A stretch of DNA of 45,535 nt from Citrobacter amalonaticus (GTDB lineage: Bacteria > Pseudomonadota > Gammaproteobacteria > Enterobacterales > Enterobacteriaceae), in the NCBI RefSeq assembly GCF_002918555.1, contig NZ_PQMB01000002.1, forward strand, positions 374,755-420,289, read 5' to 3'. Shown piece after piece: positions 33,901 to 42,099 of the stretch (within the stretch, counting starts at the first letter, position 1; each line of letters starts with the position of its first letter). The notes below the pieces were generated by a model, which worked only from the letters and a program-made list of their open reading frames with translations, was not told the origin of the DNA and ran no database searches. Both the position numbers and the translations under genes were made by a program.

Positions 33901-35061
33901 ATGAATCCAGTGCCTCAACAGCGTGAGTATTTCCTCGACTCCATCCGCGCATGGCTGATGTTGTTAGGGATCCCTTTTCATATTTCACTGATTTATTCAG
34001 GCCATACCTGGCATGTCAACAGTGCTGAGCCTTCATGGTGGCTCACCTTGTTTAACGATTTTATCCATGCATTCCGTATGCAGGTCTTTTTCGTTATTTC
34101 AGGTTATTTTTCGTACATGCTATTTCTGCGTTATCCCTTAAAACGCTGGTGGAAAGTTCGCGTTGAGCGCGTGGGTATTCCGATGCTGACCGCAATTCCT
34201 CTGTTGACGTTGCCGCAATTTATTATGCTGCAATATGTAAAAGGAAAAGCTGACGCCTGGCATACGCTTTCTGGCTACGAAAAATACAATACGTTGGCGT
34301 GGGAATTAATTTCACACCTGTGGTTCTTATTGGTGCTGGTGGTATTAACGACGCTAAGTATGTGGATATTTAGCAAGATAAAAACACGGCTGGCAAACGC
34401 CGGTTCGCTACCCGTGACTCAATTTTCAATGACCAAACTGACGCTCATCTTTTTCTTACTGGGCGTGGGTTATGCGGTGGTCAGACGTACACTGTTTATT
34501 CTTTACCCGCCGATTCTCAGCGACGGCATGTTCAATTTTATTGTTATGCAGACACTGTTTTACGTGCCCTTTTTTATCCTCGGCGCACTGGCGTTTATCT
34601 ACCCCAGTCTGAAAGCGTTGTTTACCACGCCTTCACGCGGCTGCACGCTGGGCGCGGCACTGGCGTTTATCGCCTATCTGCTGAACCAACATTACGGAAA
34701 CGGCGATGCCTGGATGTATGAAACGGAATATGTGATCACGATGGTTATGGGTCTGTGGATGGTTAACGTCGTCTTTTCACTCGGCCATCGTTTGTTGAAT
34801 TTTCAATCCGCTCGCGTTACCTATTTTGTAAACGCATCGCTGTTTATTTATCTGGTGCATCATCCGCTGACCCTGTTTTTTGGTGCCTACATCACTCCGC
34901 ATATCACGTCTAATCTCCTGGGTTTTTTATGCGGACTGGTTTTTGTCATCGGCATTGCGCTGATTCTGTACGAAATTCATTTACGCATTCCGCTGCTGAA
35001 GTTTTTATTTTCGGGTAAGCCCGCCGTCAGGCGTGAAAATAATAGCGCTGTAGCGCGCTAG
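33901..35061 (+). CDS. opgC: Glucan succinyltransferase OpgC (MdoC)
   Basis: This 386-residue inner-membrane protein of the acyltransferase 3 family adds succinyl groups to osmoregulated periplasmic glucans. About ten hydrophobic segments are visible. The family N-terminus ([25 protein letters not shown]) with Asp, Arg and His is intact, as is [18 protein letters not shown]. coli OpgC has 385 residues. It is divergent from opgGH, giving a complete glucan module: backbone synthesis plus succinylation. Its transcript probably ends in a hairpin inside the convergent clsC gene. Confidence 0.95.
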   Translation: MNPVPQQREYFLDSIRAWLMLLGIPFHISLIYSGHTWHVNSAEPSWWLTLFNDFIHAFRMQVFFVISGYFSYMLFLRYPLKRWWKVRVERVGIPMLTAIPLLTLPQFIMLQYVKGKADAWHTLSGYEKYNTLAWELISHLWFLLVLVVLTTLSMWIFSKIKTRLANAGSLPVTQFSMTKLTLIFFLLGVGYAVVRRTLFILYPPILSDGMFNFIVMQTLFYVPFFILGALAFIYPSLKALFTTPSRGCTLGAALAFIAYLLNQHYGNGDAWMYETEYVITMVMGLWMVNVVFSLGHRLLNFQSARVTYFVNASLFIYLVHHPLTLFFGAYITPHITSNLLGFLCGLVFVIGIALILYEIHLRIPLLKFLFSGKPAVRRENNSAVAR

Positions 35062-35070
35062 TCGGTATTT

Positions 35071-36492
35071 TCAGAGCAACCACTCGACAGGCAGAATCGA
35101 GGCCAGTCGCACCAGAACCCGCTTCCAGAATCCTGTGGCGGGTTCTTTTTTTAGCACCAGCTCTTTCCCCTGATGGCGATCGATCCAGTTTATACGTCCC
35201 CAGCGATCCAGCCTCAGTTGCCAGGCGACATCGAACTGGCTTTGCAAAAAGCGCGCGTGGATTGACCTGGCCAGCGTTTCACTCTCAATCACAAATCCCA
35301 TTTCGGTGTTAAGTAAAGTTGAACGCGGATCAAAATTGAATGAACCGATAAACACCGTCTTTCCGTCAATACTGAACGTTTTGGCATGTAAACTGGCACC
35401 AGAATTGCCGGTCAATCCCCGGTCGTGCAATGCACTATGAGGTTCGCGGGTTGGCTTAAGCTCATAGAGTTCCACGCCATAGCGCAGCAGCTTTTTTCGC
35501 CAGCGCGCATAGCCCGCGTGGACTACTGCCACATCGTTCGCCGCCAGCGAGTTGGTGAGAATGGCAATCTTTACGCCTTTGCGGACCAGCCTCAGCAGCT
35601 GTGCAACCCCTGCTCTGGTCGGGACAAAATAGGCGGAAATAATATCGATACGCTCGGCTGGCGAGCCCATCACATTAAACAGTCGCTGTGGCAACAACGA
35701 GTGGCGCTGCGCTTTCCCCTCCCCTTTGGACGGATCGTCGCTAAGCAAACGGGTATTCGCCCAAATAAAAGGCAGTTCGCCATGATACAAATGCGTCATA
35801 AACTGACTGGTTTCCAGTTTATGCAGATAGCGACGAGACATGGCGTCATTATCCCCGTTATCCGGCAGCTCAATGCGTTCGGCGCTCCCCGGTTCTGAAA
35901 TTGACAGTACCGATTTCAACGTCGAAACCGACCGACAATCCCAGTAACGTTCAAAGTCCTCGGCAACCTCGTTGACGACAGGCCCAATCGCCAGCACATC
36001 CAGATCGGAGAACAACGGTTCTTCACCCAGGCCAAAATAAGCATCACCAATGTTTCGACCACCGACCAGCGTTACCACGCCATCAACCGTCAAGCTTTTA
36101 TTATGCATTCGACGGTTCAGCCGGGCAAAGTCGGTTAAATAGCCAAGCATACGCAGCAGGCGAAAAGAGAAAGGATTAAACAGACGGACGTCAATGTCAG
36201 GATGGTTGTCCAGCCGCTGGAGAATGCCGTCCAGCCCTGGCGTGTTGTTATCATCCAGCAGCAGACGGACATGCACTCCCCGATCGGCGGCAGACAGCAA
36301 TGCTGAAAACAGCAGCCGTCCGGACATGTCATTCTCCCAGATGTAATACTGCACATCGAGGGTCTGCTCTGCCATTTCAGCCAGCCGGTAGCGGGCGGCA
36401 AAGGCGTCCAGACCGTCATCAAGAGGCAGAATACCGCACAGCTGCGGATGACGTTCACACAGTGGCGCGACGGCGCGCGCAAGCCGGGTCAA
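35071..36492 (-). CDS. clsC: Cardiolipin synthase C ClsC (YmdC)
   Basis: This 473-residue phospholipase D family enzyme makes cardiolipin from phosphatidylglycerol and phosphatidylethanolamine in E. coli, working with YmdB. Two HKD motifs are seen: RRMHNKSLTVDG and ASLHAKTFSIDGK, each with following GSFN/GGRN residues. I chose TTG 36492: it has AGGAG four bases upstream, lies one base after the ymdB stop, and gives exactly the E. coli ClsC length with alignment LTRLARAV to MPRLASAV. ATG codons at 36540 and 36552 lie inside ymdB and lack a good ribosome site, but cannot be excluded. Confidence 0.9.
   Translation of the reverse strand: MTRLARAVAPLCERHPQLCGILPLDDGLDAFAARYRLAEMAEQTLDVQYYIWENDMSGRLLFSALLSAADRGVHVRLLLDDNNTPGLDGILQRLDNHPDIDVRLFNPFSFRLLRMLGYLTDFARLNRRMHNKSLTVDGVVTLVGGRNIGDAYFGLGEEPLFSDLDVLAIGPVVNEVAEDFERYWDCRSVSTLKSVLSISEPGSAERIELPDNGDNDAMSRRYLHKLETSQFMTHLYHGELPFIWANTRLLSDDPSKGEGKAQRHSLLPQRLFNVMGSPAERIDIISAYFVPTRAGVAQLLRLVRKGVKIAILTNSLAANDVAVVHAGYARWRKKLLRYGVELYELKPTREPHSALHDRGLTGNSGASLHAKTFSIDGKTVFIGSFNFDPRSTLLNTEMGFVIESETLARSIHARFLQSQFDVAWQLRLDRWGRINWIDRHQGKELVLKKEPATGFWKRVLVRLASILPVEWLL
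35114..35152 (+). terminator. opgC terminator embedded in clsC
   Basis: The stem AGAACCCGC/GCGGGTTCT (35114-35122 / 35138-35146) with a 15-base loop is followed by six T in the opgC direction, about 50 bases past the opgC stop. It lies wholly in the clsC coding region on the other strand. Confidence 0.7.
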
Positions 36493-36493
36493 T

Positions 36494-37027
36494 TCACTCC
36501 TCGCCTTGCCGGGTGAGTAATCTCTCGTAGAGTCGGGCATTCTCTTCGTCATAGCAGACAAAGTATACCTGTTCTGGCAAAGCGCGACGGATAAGGAATG
36601 CTGACACCGTCTTCACCGCGATTTCCGCGGCTGCCGCGCGTGGATAGCCATACACACCCGTACTGATGGCAGGAAATGCAACAGAATGATAGCCATTCGC
36701 CAGCGCCAGATTCAGGCAATTAAAGTACGCATCCTGCAACAGTTGAGCTTCATTATGTTCTCCCCCTTGCCAGACAGGACCGACTGTATGGATCACCGCC
36801 TTCGCAGGTAGATTGCCCGCGAGCGTAATCACGGCATGACCAGTGGGACATTCCCCCTGCTGCTGCCTGACCTTTTTGCAGGCATCCAAAAGCGCGGGGC
36901 CAGCGGCACGATGAATCGCTCCGTCAACGCCCCCGCCCCCCAACAATGAAGAATTTGCCGCATTAACAATAACGTCAACGGCCATTTGGGTGATATCACC
37001 CTGAATGACATGAATTCGCGTTTCCAT
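36494..37027 (-). CDS. ymdB: Macrodomain O-acetyl-ADP-ribose deacetylase YmdB
   Basis: This 177-residue macrodomain protein hydrolyses O-acetyl-ADP-ribose. In E. coli it also binds and inhibits RNase III under stress and supports ClsC. Motifs: [26 protein letters not shown] (Asn and Asp for catalysis and ADP-ribose binding) and [21 protein letters not shown]. Start 37027 ([12 protein letters not shown]) follows AAGGGGAT and gives the E. coli length; the frame remains open 24 codons upstream. The gene is directly followed by clsC, so translation is probably coupled. Confidence 0.96.
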   Translation of the reverse strand: METRIHVIQGDITQMAVDVIVNAANSSLLGGGGVDGAIHRAAGPALLDACKKVRQQQGECPTGHAVITLAGNLPAKAVIHTVGPVWQGGEHNEAQLLQDAYFNCLNLALANGYHSVAFPAISTGVYGYPRAAAAEIAVKTVSAFLIRRALPEQVYFVCYDEENARLYERLLTRQGEE

Positions 37028-37126
37028 AAAATCCCCTTGCATAACCCTGTAGCCTAAGTGTACAGCAGGGTTTTCCAGGAAATCGCCCTTTTTAGTCATC
37101 CGGTTAGATTAAGAACCTGGCTGCAA

Positions 37127-37450
37127 TCATCGATATTCAATGCTCATTATTGCCAGATTCTTCCGCTCATTAAGATACTGCATCTTTACAGAGGCAATCT
37201 GCTGGAAGTATTGCGTTGCTGATGACACCCGCTGCGGACTAAAACGATGGCGCTGGATACGGCCATCACGTTCACAGGACATTTCCAGGCGCCCTTGCTC
37301 ACTGGAAACCTCACAGGGGGGTTCGACAATTTGCCCGACAAAGTGAATGACTCCACCTTGCGAACCATGTGCGGCGAAAGACGAAACGGAGAAAAAAGCG
37401 AAAACAGACAGACTGAGACCCAGAAGATTCTTTGACAATGATGTAAACAT
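37127..37450 (-). CDS. ymdA: Secreted protein YmdA with pilin-like motif
   Basis: This 107-residue protein occupies the ymdA position between csgC and ymdB. It has a Sec signal (MFTSLSKNLLGLSLSVFAFFSVSSFA, then AHGSQGG). The mature N-terminus GGVIHFVGQIVEPPCEV looks like the first strand of type 1 pilin subunits (G-x-I-x-F-x-G-x-I-x-x-x-x-C). A second Cys follows 12 residues later (MSCERDG), much closer than in real pilins, and the protein is short. Function is unknown. Start ATG 37450 follows GAGGAAG; a TTG 15 bases upstream is less likely. Confidence 0.82.
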   Translation of the reverse strand: MFTSLSKNLLGLSLSVFAFFSVSSFAAHGSQGGVIHFVGQIVEPPCEVSSEQGRLEMSCERDGRIQRHRFSPQRVSSATQYFQQIASVKMQYLNERKNLAIMSIEYR

Positions 37451-37608
37451 ATGCGGCTTCCTCAATAATAAATCATCCTTGAGGGGTTGTGTTTTCCCTT
37501 CTTGCCATTGTGATGATTACTGAAACCGGGAATGACGTTTGCCGTCTCTATATTCATAGAACAGTAATCACTACTCCGCCACATCATTATCGTAAATAAA
37601 TCAATAGA

Positions 37609-37941
37609 TTATGGTGATGCCGCAGAGGTCAGCCATTGCTGTGTTAAATGGATTGTACGTCCGTCAGAAACAGTAACGAAAATTTTAACCGTGTCCTCCT
37701 GAGTGATATTTAAACTGAGTTTCATCAAATCAATCGGTTGATTAGCAGGTAATGAAAGCGTCTTTTCCTGCCGGGTTTGACTTTGTCCCGCTTTCCCTTG
37801 CCGGACAGACATGAGTTGCACCCGGCACATACAAGACTGAGTGAGCGTCACCTGAGGAACAACGGTGTAAATATCCCCCTGACGAGTCGTATTGAAGGTT
37901 ATCTGATTGGAGAGCGCCGCCAGGAGCAGGAGCGTTTGCAT
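37609..37941 (-). CDS. csgC: Curli assembly protein CsgC
   Basis: This 110-residue periplasmic protein blocks premature amyloid formation by CsgA. It has an Ig-like fold and the CxC motif in TQSCMCRVQ. The N-terminus is a short signal (MQTLLLLAALSNQITFNTT). Start 37941 gives the E. coli length; the open frame goes back to 38106 inside csgA and is not meaningful. It is the third gene of csgBAC, 61 bases after csgA. Confidence 0.94.
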   Translation of the reverse strand: MQTLLLLAALSNQITFNTTRQGDIYTVVPQVTLTQSCMCRVQLMSVRQGKAGQSQTRQEKTLSLPANQPIDLMKLSLNITQEDTVKIFVTVSDGRTIHLTQQWLTSAASP

Positions 37942-38002
37942 TATGTATCCTCCGAAAATAAACAGGGCTTTCGCCCTGTTTATTGCCAGCCATAAATCTG
38001 AA

Positions 38003-38461
38003 TCAATATTGGTTAGCGGTCGCGTTGTTACCAAAACCAACCTGATGAACCAGTACGCTGGAGTCAGATGCGGTCTGGTTAACCAGAGCACCGTTATTAC
38101 CGCCATATTGGCTAACGGTGATATCCGAGTTTTTGCCGTTCCATTGATCGATAGTGGCGTTGTTTCTGAAGCCGCTTTGAGTCAGATCGATAGTGCTGTT
38201 ATCTGAACCCTGACCAACATCAGCGGCGTTAGCGTAGCCATTCTGATGAATTGTCGTATCTGATTTACGGGCATCACTTTGCAGAGCAAGTGCAGAGTTC
38301 GCAGCACCGTTCTGGTAAATACTCAGTGTTGATTCCGGGCCAGAACTGCTGCCGTTACCACCACCGCTACCGCCGCCGCCGCCCCACTGTGGAACAGAAC
38401 CAGCCAGAGCACTGCCAGAAACCACGATTGCTGCAAATGCTGCCACTTGTAAAAGTTTCAT
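38003..38461 (-). CDS. csgA: Major curlin subunit CsgA
   Basis: This 152-residue protein is the main subunit of curli amyloid fibres. Signal peptide MKLLQVAAFAAIVVSGSALA is followed by the Gly/Ser-rich N22-type secretion segment (GSVPQWGGGGGSGGGNGSSSG), then five imperfect repeats of form S-x5-Q-x-G-x4-N-x-A-x3-Q: STLSIYQNGAANSALALQ, SDTTIHQNGYANAADVGQ, STIDLTQSGFRNNATIDQ, SDITVSQYGGNNGALVNQ, SSVLVHQVGFGNNATANQ. It ends in Tyr after the last Gln. Secreted through CsgG and nucleated by CsgB on the cell surface. Confidence 0.98.
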   Translation of the reverse strand: MKLLQVAAFAAIVVSGSALAGSVPQWGGGGGSGGGNGSSSGPESTLSIYQNGAANSALALQSDARKSDTTIHQNGYANAADVGQGSDNSTIDLTQSGFRNNATIDQWNGKNSDITVSQYGGNNGALVNQTASDSSVLVHQVGFGNNATANQY

Positions 38462-38501
38462 GGTAAACCCCCATCGGATTGATTTAAAAGTCGTAACGGT
38501 A

Positions 38502-38957
38502 TTAACGTTGAATAACGCGAATAGCCATTTGCGACTGTCTCTGCACTACAACTGCTGTTTTTTGCGTACCGTACTGAGTAATATTTGCTTTATTTCCAGA
38601 GCCTTTCTGGATGATCATCGCAGTATTACCGTAATCACCTTGCAATATACTGGCGTCATTGGCGCTGCCCGACTGAGCAATATATGCAAAGTTATAAGCT
38701 CCTGACTGGTCAATCTTTGCCCGATGACTTCCACCTTCTTGTGAAATAACAGACAATAGTTTTGAGCCATCCTGGCGTACTTTCGCACTGTTATCAGTGC
38801 CGACCTGACCAATAATGGCTGCCTGATTAAATGAAGACTTACTTAATTCATTTACTGCGAAGTTATACTCTGAATTTGCCAAATCATAACCTGACGCAGC
38901 TGCAACTCCAGGCACACCCAGAACTGTTAACATCATAAATAACAATTTGTTTTTCAT
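38502..38957 (-). CDS. csgB: Minor curlin nucleator CsgB
   Basis: This 151-residue curlin nucleates CsgA polymerisation at the outer membrane. Signal peptide MKNKLLFMMLTVLGVPGVAAA is followed by repeats such as SFNQAAIIGQVGTDNSAKVRQ, YNFAYIAQSGSANDASILQ and NTAMIIQKGSGNKANITQ. The last repeat is rich in Arg and Gln (TAVVVQRQSQMAIRVIQR), the cell-association part. It is the first gene of csgBAC and is switched on by CsgD. Confidence 0.97.
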   Translation of the reverse strand: MKNKLLFMMLTVLGVPGVAAASGYDLANSEYNFAVNELSKSSFNQAAIIGQVGTDNSAKVRQDGSKLLSVISQEGGSHRAKIDQSGAYNFAYIAQSGSANDASILQGDYGNTAMIIQKGSGNKANITQYGTQKTAVVVQRQSQMAIRVIQR

Positions 38958-39085
38958 GTTGTCACCCTGGACCTGGTCGTATATAGGAGAAATTTAATTT
39001 ACTGCATCCAATTTAACGTAAACGCGATTCGTTTTTTGTTAACGCCGCGTTACGATGAAGAGTATGTCCACGGAAACATTTTAAA

Positions 39086-39127
39086 TAACTCACCCACGAG
39101 TGGTATTTTGATATATCCACTCACCCC
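39086..39127 (-). promoter_or_regulatory. Two CsgD-box-like sites upstream of csgB
   Basis: On the minus strand TGGGTGAGTTA (plus 39086-39096) and GGGGTGAGTGG (39117-39127) match the CsgD box CGGGKGAGNKA at 10 and 9 of 11. They are 31 bases apart, about three helical turns, and 130-170 bases ahead of the csgB start. Confidence 0.55.
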
Positions 39128-39243
39128 AAAGTGCTAATTATCGGGCAGGCGCTCTGTTATTTACGTAATTTTTATTTCCCTCGCCGCGTTCATGCTTTTT
39201 CGGGCAGACGAAACTGCGCATGTCTCTCTTTCTTTGTCTGCTG

Positions 39244-39275
39244 GTCGTGTTCTGGATGCCTGACCAGAACACGAC
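39244..39275. repeat. Long perfect inverted repeat in curli intergenic region
   Basis: GTCGTGTTCTGG (39244-39255) and CCAGAACACGAC (39264-39275) form a perfect 12-bp stem with loop ATGCCTGA. In the plus direction CAGGC (39280-39284) could instead pair with GCCTG (39258-39262), and a run of T with one C follows. Confidence 0.75.
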
Positions 39276-39499
39276 GTGACAGGCTTCTTTTTTTTTGACG
39301 AAAAAACTCCACAAAGAAACAGAACATTTTTATTGTAATTAAGACAGGATACAAGGAAAAATAAAAACAATAAAAAATCATAATTATCAGTAGATTATTA
39401 TTATTTGTATGATTTTTTAAAACTGTGCAATAACCTGACAATGTACAACTTTACTATCAAAAACAAACTTAGAAAAAGCCACGTTTTAACACATTAATA

Positions 39500-39709
39500 T
39501 ATAATTTTACATTTAGTTACAAGTTTAACACTTGCTTTAAGATTTGTAATGGCTAGATTGAAATCAGATGTAGTCCATTCGTTTTATATTTTACCCATTA
39601 GGGTTGATTTATTTCTACACACAGCAGTGCAACATCTTTCAGTACTTCTGGAGCCTCTATTTCAACAGAGGCAGCTGACAGGTGTGCGACTAAAAAGTGG
39701 GGTTTCATC
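39500..39709 (+). promoter_or_regulatory. csgD promoter and structured 5' leader
   Basis: The rest of the 752-base csgB-csgD gap. TTTTACATTTAGTTACAAGT (39506-39525) resembles the OmpR site D1 known in E. coli. CTAGATT (39553-39559) is a sigma-S-like -10. The leader of about 145 bases carries the hairpin GCCTCT/AGAGGC (39653-39658 / 39667-39672). In E. coli this part is bound by the sRNAs OmrA, OmrB, McaS, GcvB and RprA. The part between 39280 and 39500 is very AT rich, as expected for H-NS and IHF binding. Confidence 0.7.
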
Positions 39710-40360
39710 ATGTTTAATGAAGTCCATAGTATTCATGGTCATACATTATTGTTGATCACCAAACCATCCCTGCAGGCTACGGCGTTATTGCAGCACCTGA
39801 AACAATCGCTGGCGCTCACCGGAAAACTACATAATATTCAACGTGCTCTGGAAGAGATATCCTCCAGCTGCATTGTTTTACTGGATATGATGGAAGCGGA
39901 TAAAAAACTAATCCACTACTGGCAGGATAATTTAAGTCGGAAAAACAACAATATAAAAACATTATTGTTGAATACGCCTGACGATTACCCGTACCGGGAT
40001 ATCGAAAACTGGCCGCATATCAATGGCGTTTTTTACGCAGCGGAAGATGAAGAACGTGTTGTAAACGGACTACAAGGGATCTTGCGCGGTGAATGCTATT
40101 TCTCGCAGAAACTGGCCAGTTACTTGATCACTCATTCAGGTCATTACCGGTATAGCAGCACTGAGTCAGCACTGCTCACTCACCGTGAAAAAGAGATCCT
40201 TAATAAGCTGCGTATTGGCGCCTCAAATATTGAGATTGCTCGTTCACTGTTTATTAGTGAAAATACGGTAAAAACCCATCTTTATAATCTTTTCAAAAAG
40301 ATAGCGGTAAAAAACCGGACTCAGGCCGTCTCGTGGGCCAACGATAACCTCAGGCGCTAA
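39710..40360 (+). CDS. csgD: Biofilm master regulator CsgD
   Basis: This 216-residue LuxR-type regulator activates csgBAC, the cellulose regulator gene adrA/dgcC and others. The N-terminal receiver-like domain (about 10-130) keeps an Asp in [10 protein letters not shown], but the usual phosphorylation pocket is degenerate. The C-terminal helix-turn-helix is clear ([57 protein letters not shown]). The length is that of E. coli. It heads csgDEFG, with csgE four bases downstream. Confidence 0.98.
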   Translation: MFNEVHSIHGHTLLLITKPSLQATALLQHLKQSLALTGKLHNIQRALEEISSSCIVLLDMMEADKKLIHYWQDNLSRKNNNIKTLLLNTPDDYPYRDIENWPHINGVFYAAEDEERVVNGLQGILRGECYFSQKLASYLITHSGHYRYSSTESALLTHREKEILNKLRIGASNIEIARSLFISENTVKTHLYNLFKKIAVKNRTQAVSWANDNLRR

Positions 40361-40364
40361 CGCC

Positions 40365-40754
40365 ATGAAACGCTATCTGATCTGGCTTGCAGGCGTTGAA
40401 TTCCTGCTTGCTGCCGGGAACCTGCACGCAGTTGAAGTGGAGGTTCCCGGGCTACTGACCGACCATACTGTCTCTTCTATTGGCCATGACTTCTACCGTG
40501 CTTTTAGTGACAAATGGGAAAGTAGCTTCACCGGTAATTTGACCATTAATGAAAGACCCAGTGCACGTTGGGGAAGCTGGATAACAATAACCGTTAGTCA
40601 GGACGTTATTTTCCAGACATTTTTATTTCCAACGAAAAGAGACTTCGATAAAACTGTTGTCTTTGCTCTGGCTCAGACTGAGGACGCCTTGAATCGCCGG
40701 CAAATAGACCAAACGCTATTAAGCACGAGTGATTTAGCGCACGATGAATTTTAA
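40365..40754 (+). CDS. csgE: Curli secretion specificity factor CsgE
   Basis: This 129-residue periplasmic protein caps the CsgG pore and feeds curlin subunits into it. Signal peptide [22 protein letters not shown] is followed by [31 protein letters not shown]. The conserved [12 protein letters not shown] and the end LAHDEF match E. coli, as does length. Confidence 0.97.
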   Translation: MKRYLIWLAGVEFLLAAGNLHAVEVEVPGLLTDHTVSSIGHDFYRAFSDKWESSFTGNLTINERPSARWGSWITITVSQDVIFQTFLFPTKRDFDKTVVFALAQTEDALNRRQIDQTLLSTSDLAHDEF

Positions 40755-40778
40755 ATAATAATTTGTCCGGAGGCTACA

Positions 40779-41195
40779 ATGCGTGCCAAACATGCAATCG
40801 TTGTGCTCATGCTTATTTCACCATTTAGTTGGGCTGGAAATATGACCTTCCAGTTCCGCAATCCTAATTTTGGTGGAAACCCCAATAACGGCTCCTTTTT
40901 ATTGAACAGCGCTCAGGCGCAAAATTCGTATAAAGATCCAAGCTATAGCGATGATTATGGTATTGAAACACCATCCGCACTGGATAACTTTACCCAGGCC
41001 ATACAGTCACAGATTCTGGGTGGACTGTTAACCAATATTAATAGCGGCAAACCCGGTCGAATGGTGACCAACGACTTTATTATTGATATTGCCAACAAGG
41101 ATGGACAGTTGCAGCTTAACGTAACTGACCGGAAAAGCGGGAAAACCTCCACCATTGAAGTGTCGGGCTTGCAATCAAACTCAACCGACTTTTAA
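40779..41195 (+). CDS. csgF: Curli nucleation-anchoring protein CsgF
   Basis: This 138-residue protein leaves through the CsgG pore, its N-terminus forming a second constriction in the pore, and holds CsgB at the surface. Signal peptide [19 protein letters not shown] is followed by [19 protein letters not shown], the segment known to insert in CsgG. The C-terminus has [11 protein letters not shown]-like strands ([18 protein letters not shown]). Length equals E. coli. Confidence 0.97.
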   Translation: MRAKHAIVVLMLISPFSWAGNMTFQFRNPNFGGNPNNGSFLLNSAQAQNSYKDPSYSDDYGIETPSALDNFTQAIQSQILGGLLTNINSGKPGRMVTNDFIIDIANKDGQLQLNVTDRKSGKTSTIEVSGLQSNSTDF

Positions 41196-41221
41196 GCATC
41201 AGCCACGTAAGGACAATAATC

Positions 41222-42055
41222 ATGCAGCGCTTACTTGTTTTGGTTGCAGTCATTTTATTAAGTGGATGCTTAACCGCCCCTCCTAAAGAAGCCGCGAGAC
41301 CGACGTTGATGCCTCGTGCGCAAAGTTATAAGGATCTCACGCATTTGCCTCCACCAACGGGCAAGATCTTTGTCTCGGTTTACAATATCCAGGATGAAAC
41401 CGGGCAATTTAAACCCTACCCTGCCAGCAACTTCTCGACCGCAGTACCGCAAAGCGCAACCGCGATGCTGGTAACCGCCCTGAAGGATTCACGCTGGTTT
41501 GTCCCTCTGGAACGCCAGGGACTGCAAAACCTGCTGAACGAACGTAAGATCATTCGCGCAGCGCAAGAAAACGGGACGGTCGCGATGAATAACCGCATTC
41601 CTCTGCAATCGCTTACCGCAGCCAACGTGATGATCGAAGGGTCAATTATCGGTTATGAAAGCAACGTGAAATCTGGCGGTGTAGGTGCGAGGTACTTCGG
41701 TATTGGCGCGGATACACAATATCAGCTTGACCAGATTGCCGTTAACCTGCGAGTGGTCAACGTCAGCACCGGTGAAGTACTCTCCTCGGTGAATACCAGT
41801 AAAACCATTCTCTCTTATGAGGTGCAGGCTGGGGTTTTCCGCTTTATTGACTACCAGAGACTGCTGGAAGGTGAAATCGGGTATACCGCTAACGAACCGG
41901 TGATGCTGTGCCTGATGTCCGCCATTGAAACCGGGGTTATTTTCCTGATTAATGATGGTATCGATCGCGGCCTGTGGGATTTGCAGAATAAAGCTGAGCG
42001 GCAAAATGACATTCTGGTGAAATATCGTCAGATGTCCGTACCACCGGAATCCTGA
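41222..42055 (+). CDS. csgG: Curli export channel CsgG
   Basis: This 277-residue outer-membrane lipoprotein forms the nonameric curlin export pore. Lipobox LLSGC puts the lipidated Cys at residue 16. The constriction-loop residues (FKPYPASNFSTAVPQSATAMLV, with Tyr, Asn and Phe) are all present, as are two membrane hairpins (for example MIEGSIIGYESNVKSGG). Length equals E. coli. Last gene of csgDEFG, followed by a strong terminator. Confidence 0.98.
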   Translation: MQRLLVLVAVILLSGCLTAPPKEAARPTLMPRAQSYKDLTHLPPPTGKIFVSVYNIQDETGQFKPYPASNFSTAVPQSATAMLVTALKDSRWFVPLERQGLQNLLNERKIIRAAQENGTVAMNNRIPLQSLTAANVMIEGSIIGYESNVKSGGVGARYFGIGADTQYQLDQIAVNLRVVNVSTGEVLSSVNTSKTILSYEVQAGVFRFIDYQRLLEGEIGYTANEPVMLCLMSAIETGVIFLINDGIDRGLWDLQNKAERQNDILVKYRQMSVPPES

Positions 42056-42064
42056 CTCCGGGAC

Positions 42065-42099
42065 AAAAAAGCGTGAGGCTGGCTGGCCTCACGCTTTTT
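42065..42099. terminator. Bidirectional terminator between csgG and ycdZ
   Basis: The perfect 9-bp stem GCGTGAGGC/GCCTCACGC with loop TGGCTG has an A run before and a T run after, so it can end both csgDEFG and the convergent ycdZ, whose stop codon overlaps its edge. Confidence 0.9.

Noticed and set aside
36493-36561. Longer clsC starting at 36561, 36552 or 36540
   Set aside because: These starts lie within ymdB and lack a good ribosome site. The TTG at 36492 has AGGAG and gives the E. coli length. Not fully excluded.
37127-37450. Naming this gene csgI
   Set aside because: CsgI is YccT, a different curli inhibitor encoded elsewhere. Position here fits ymdA.
38003-38957. csgA/csgB internal repeats as possible DNA tandem repeats
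   Set aside because: The periodicity is in the protein (curlin repeats) and is diverged at the DNA level.
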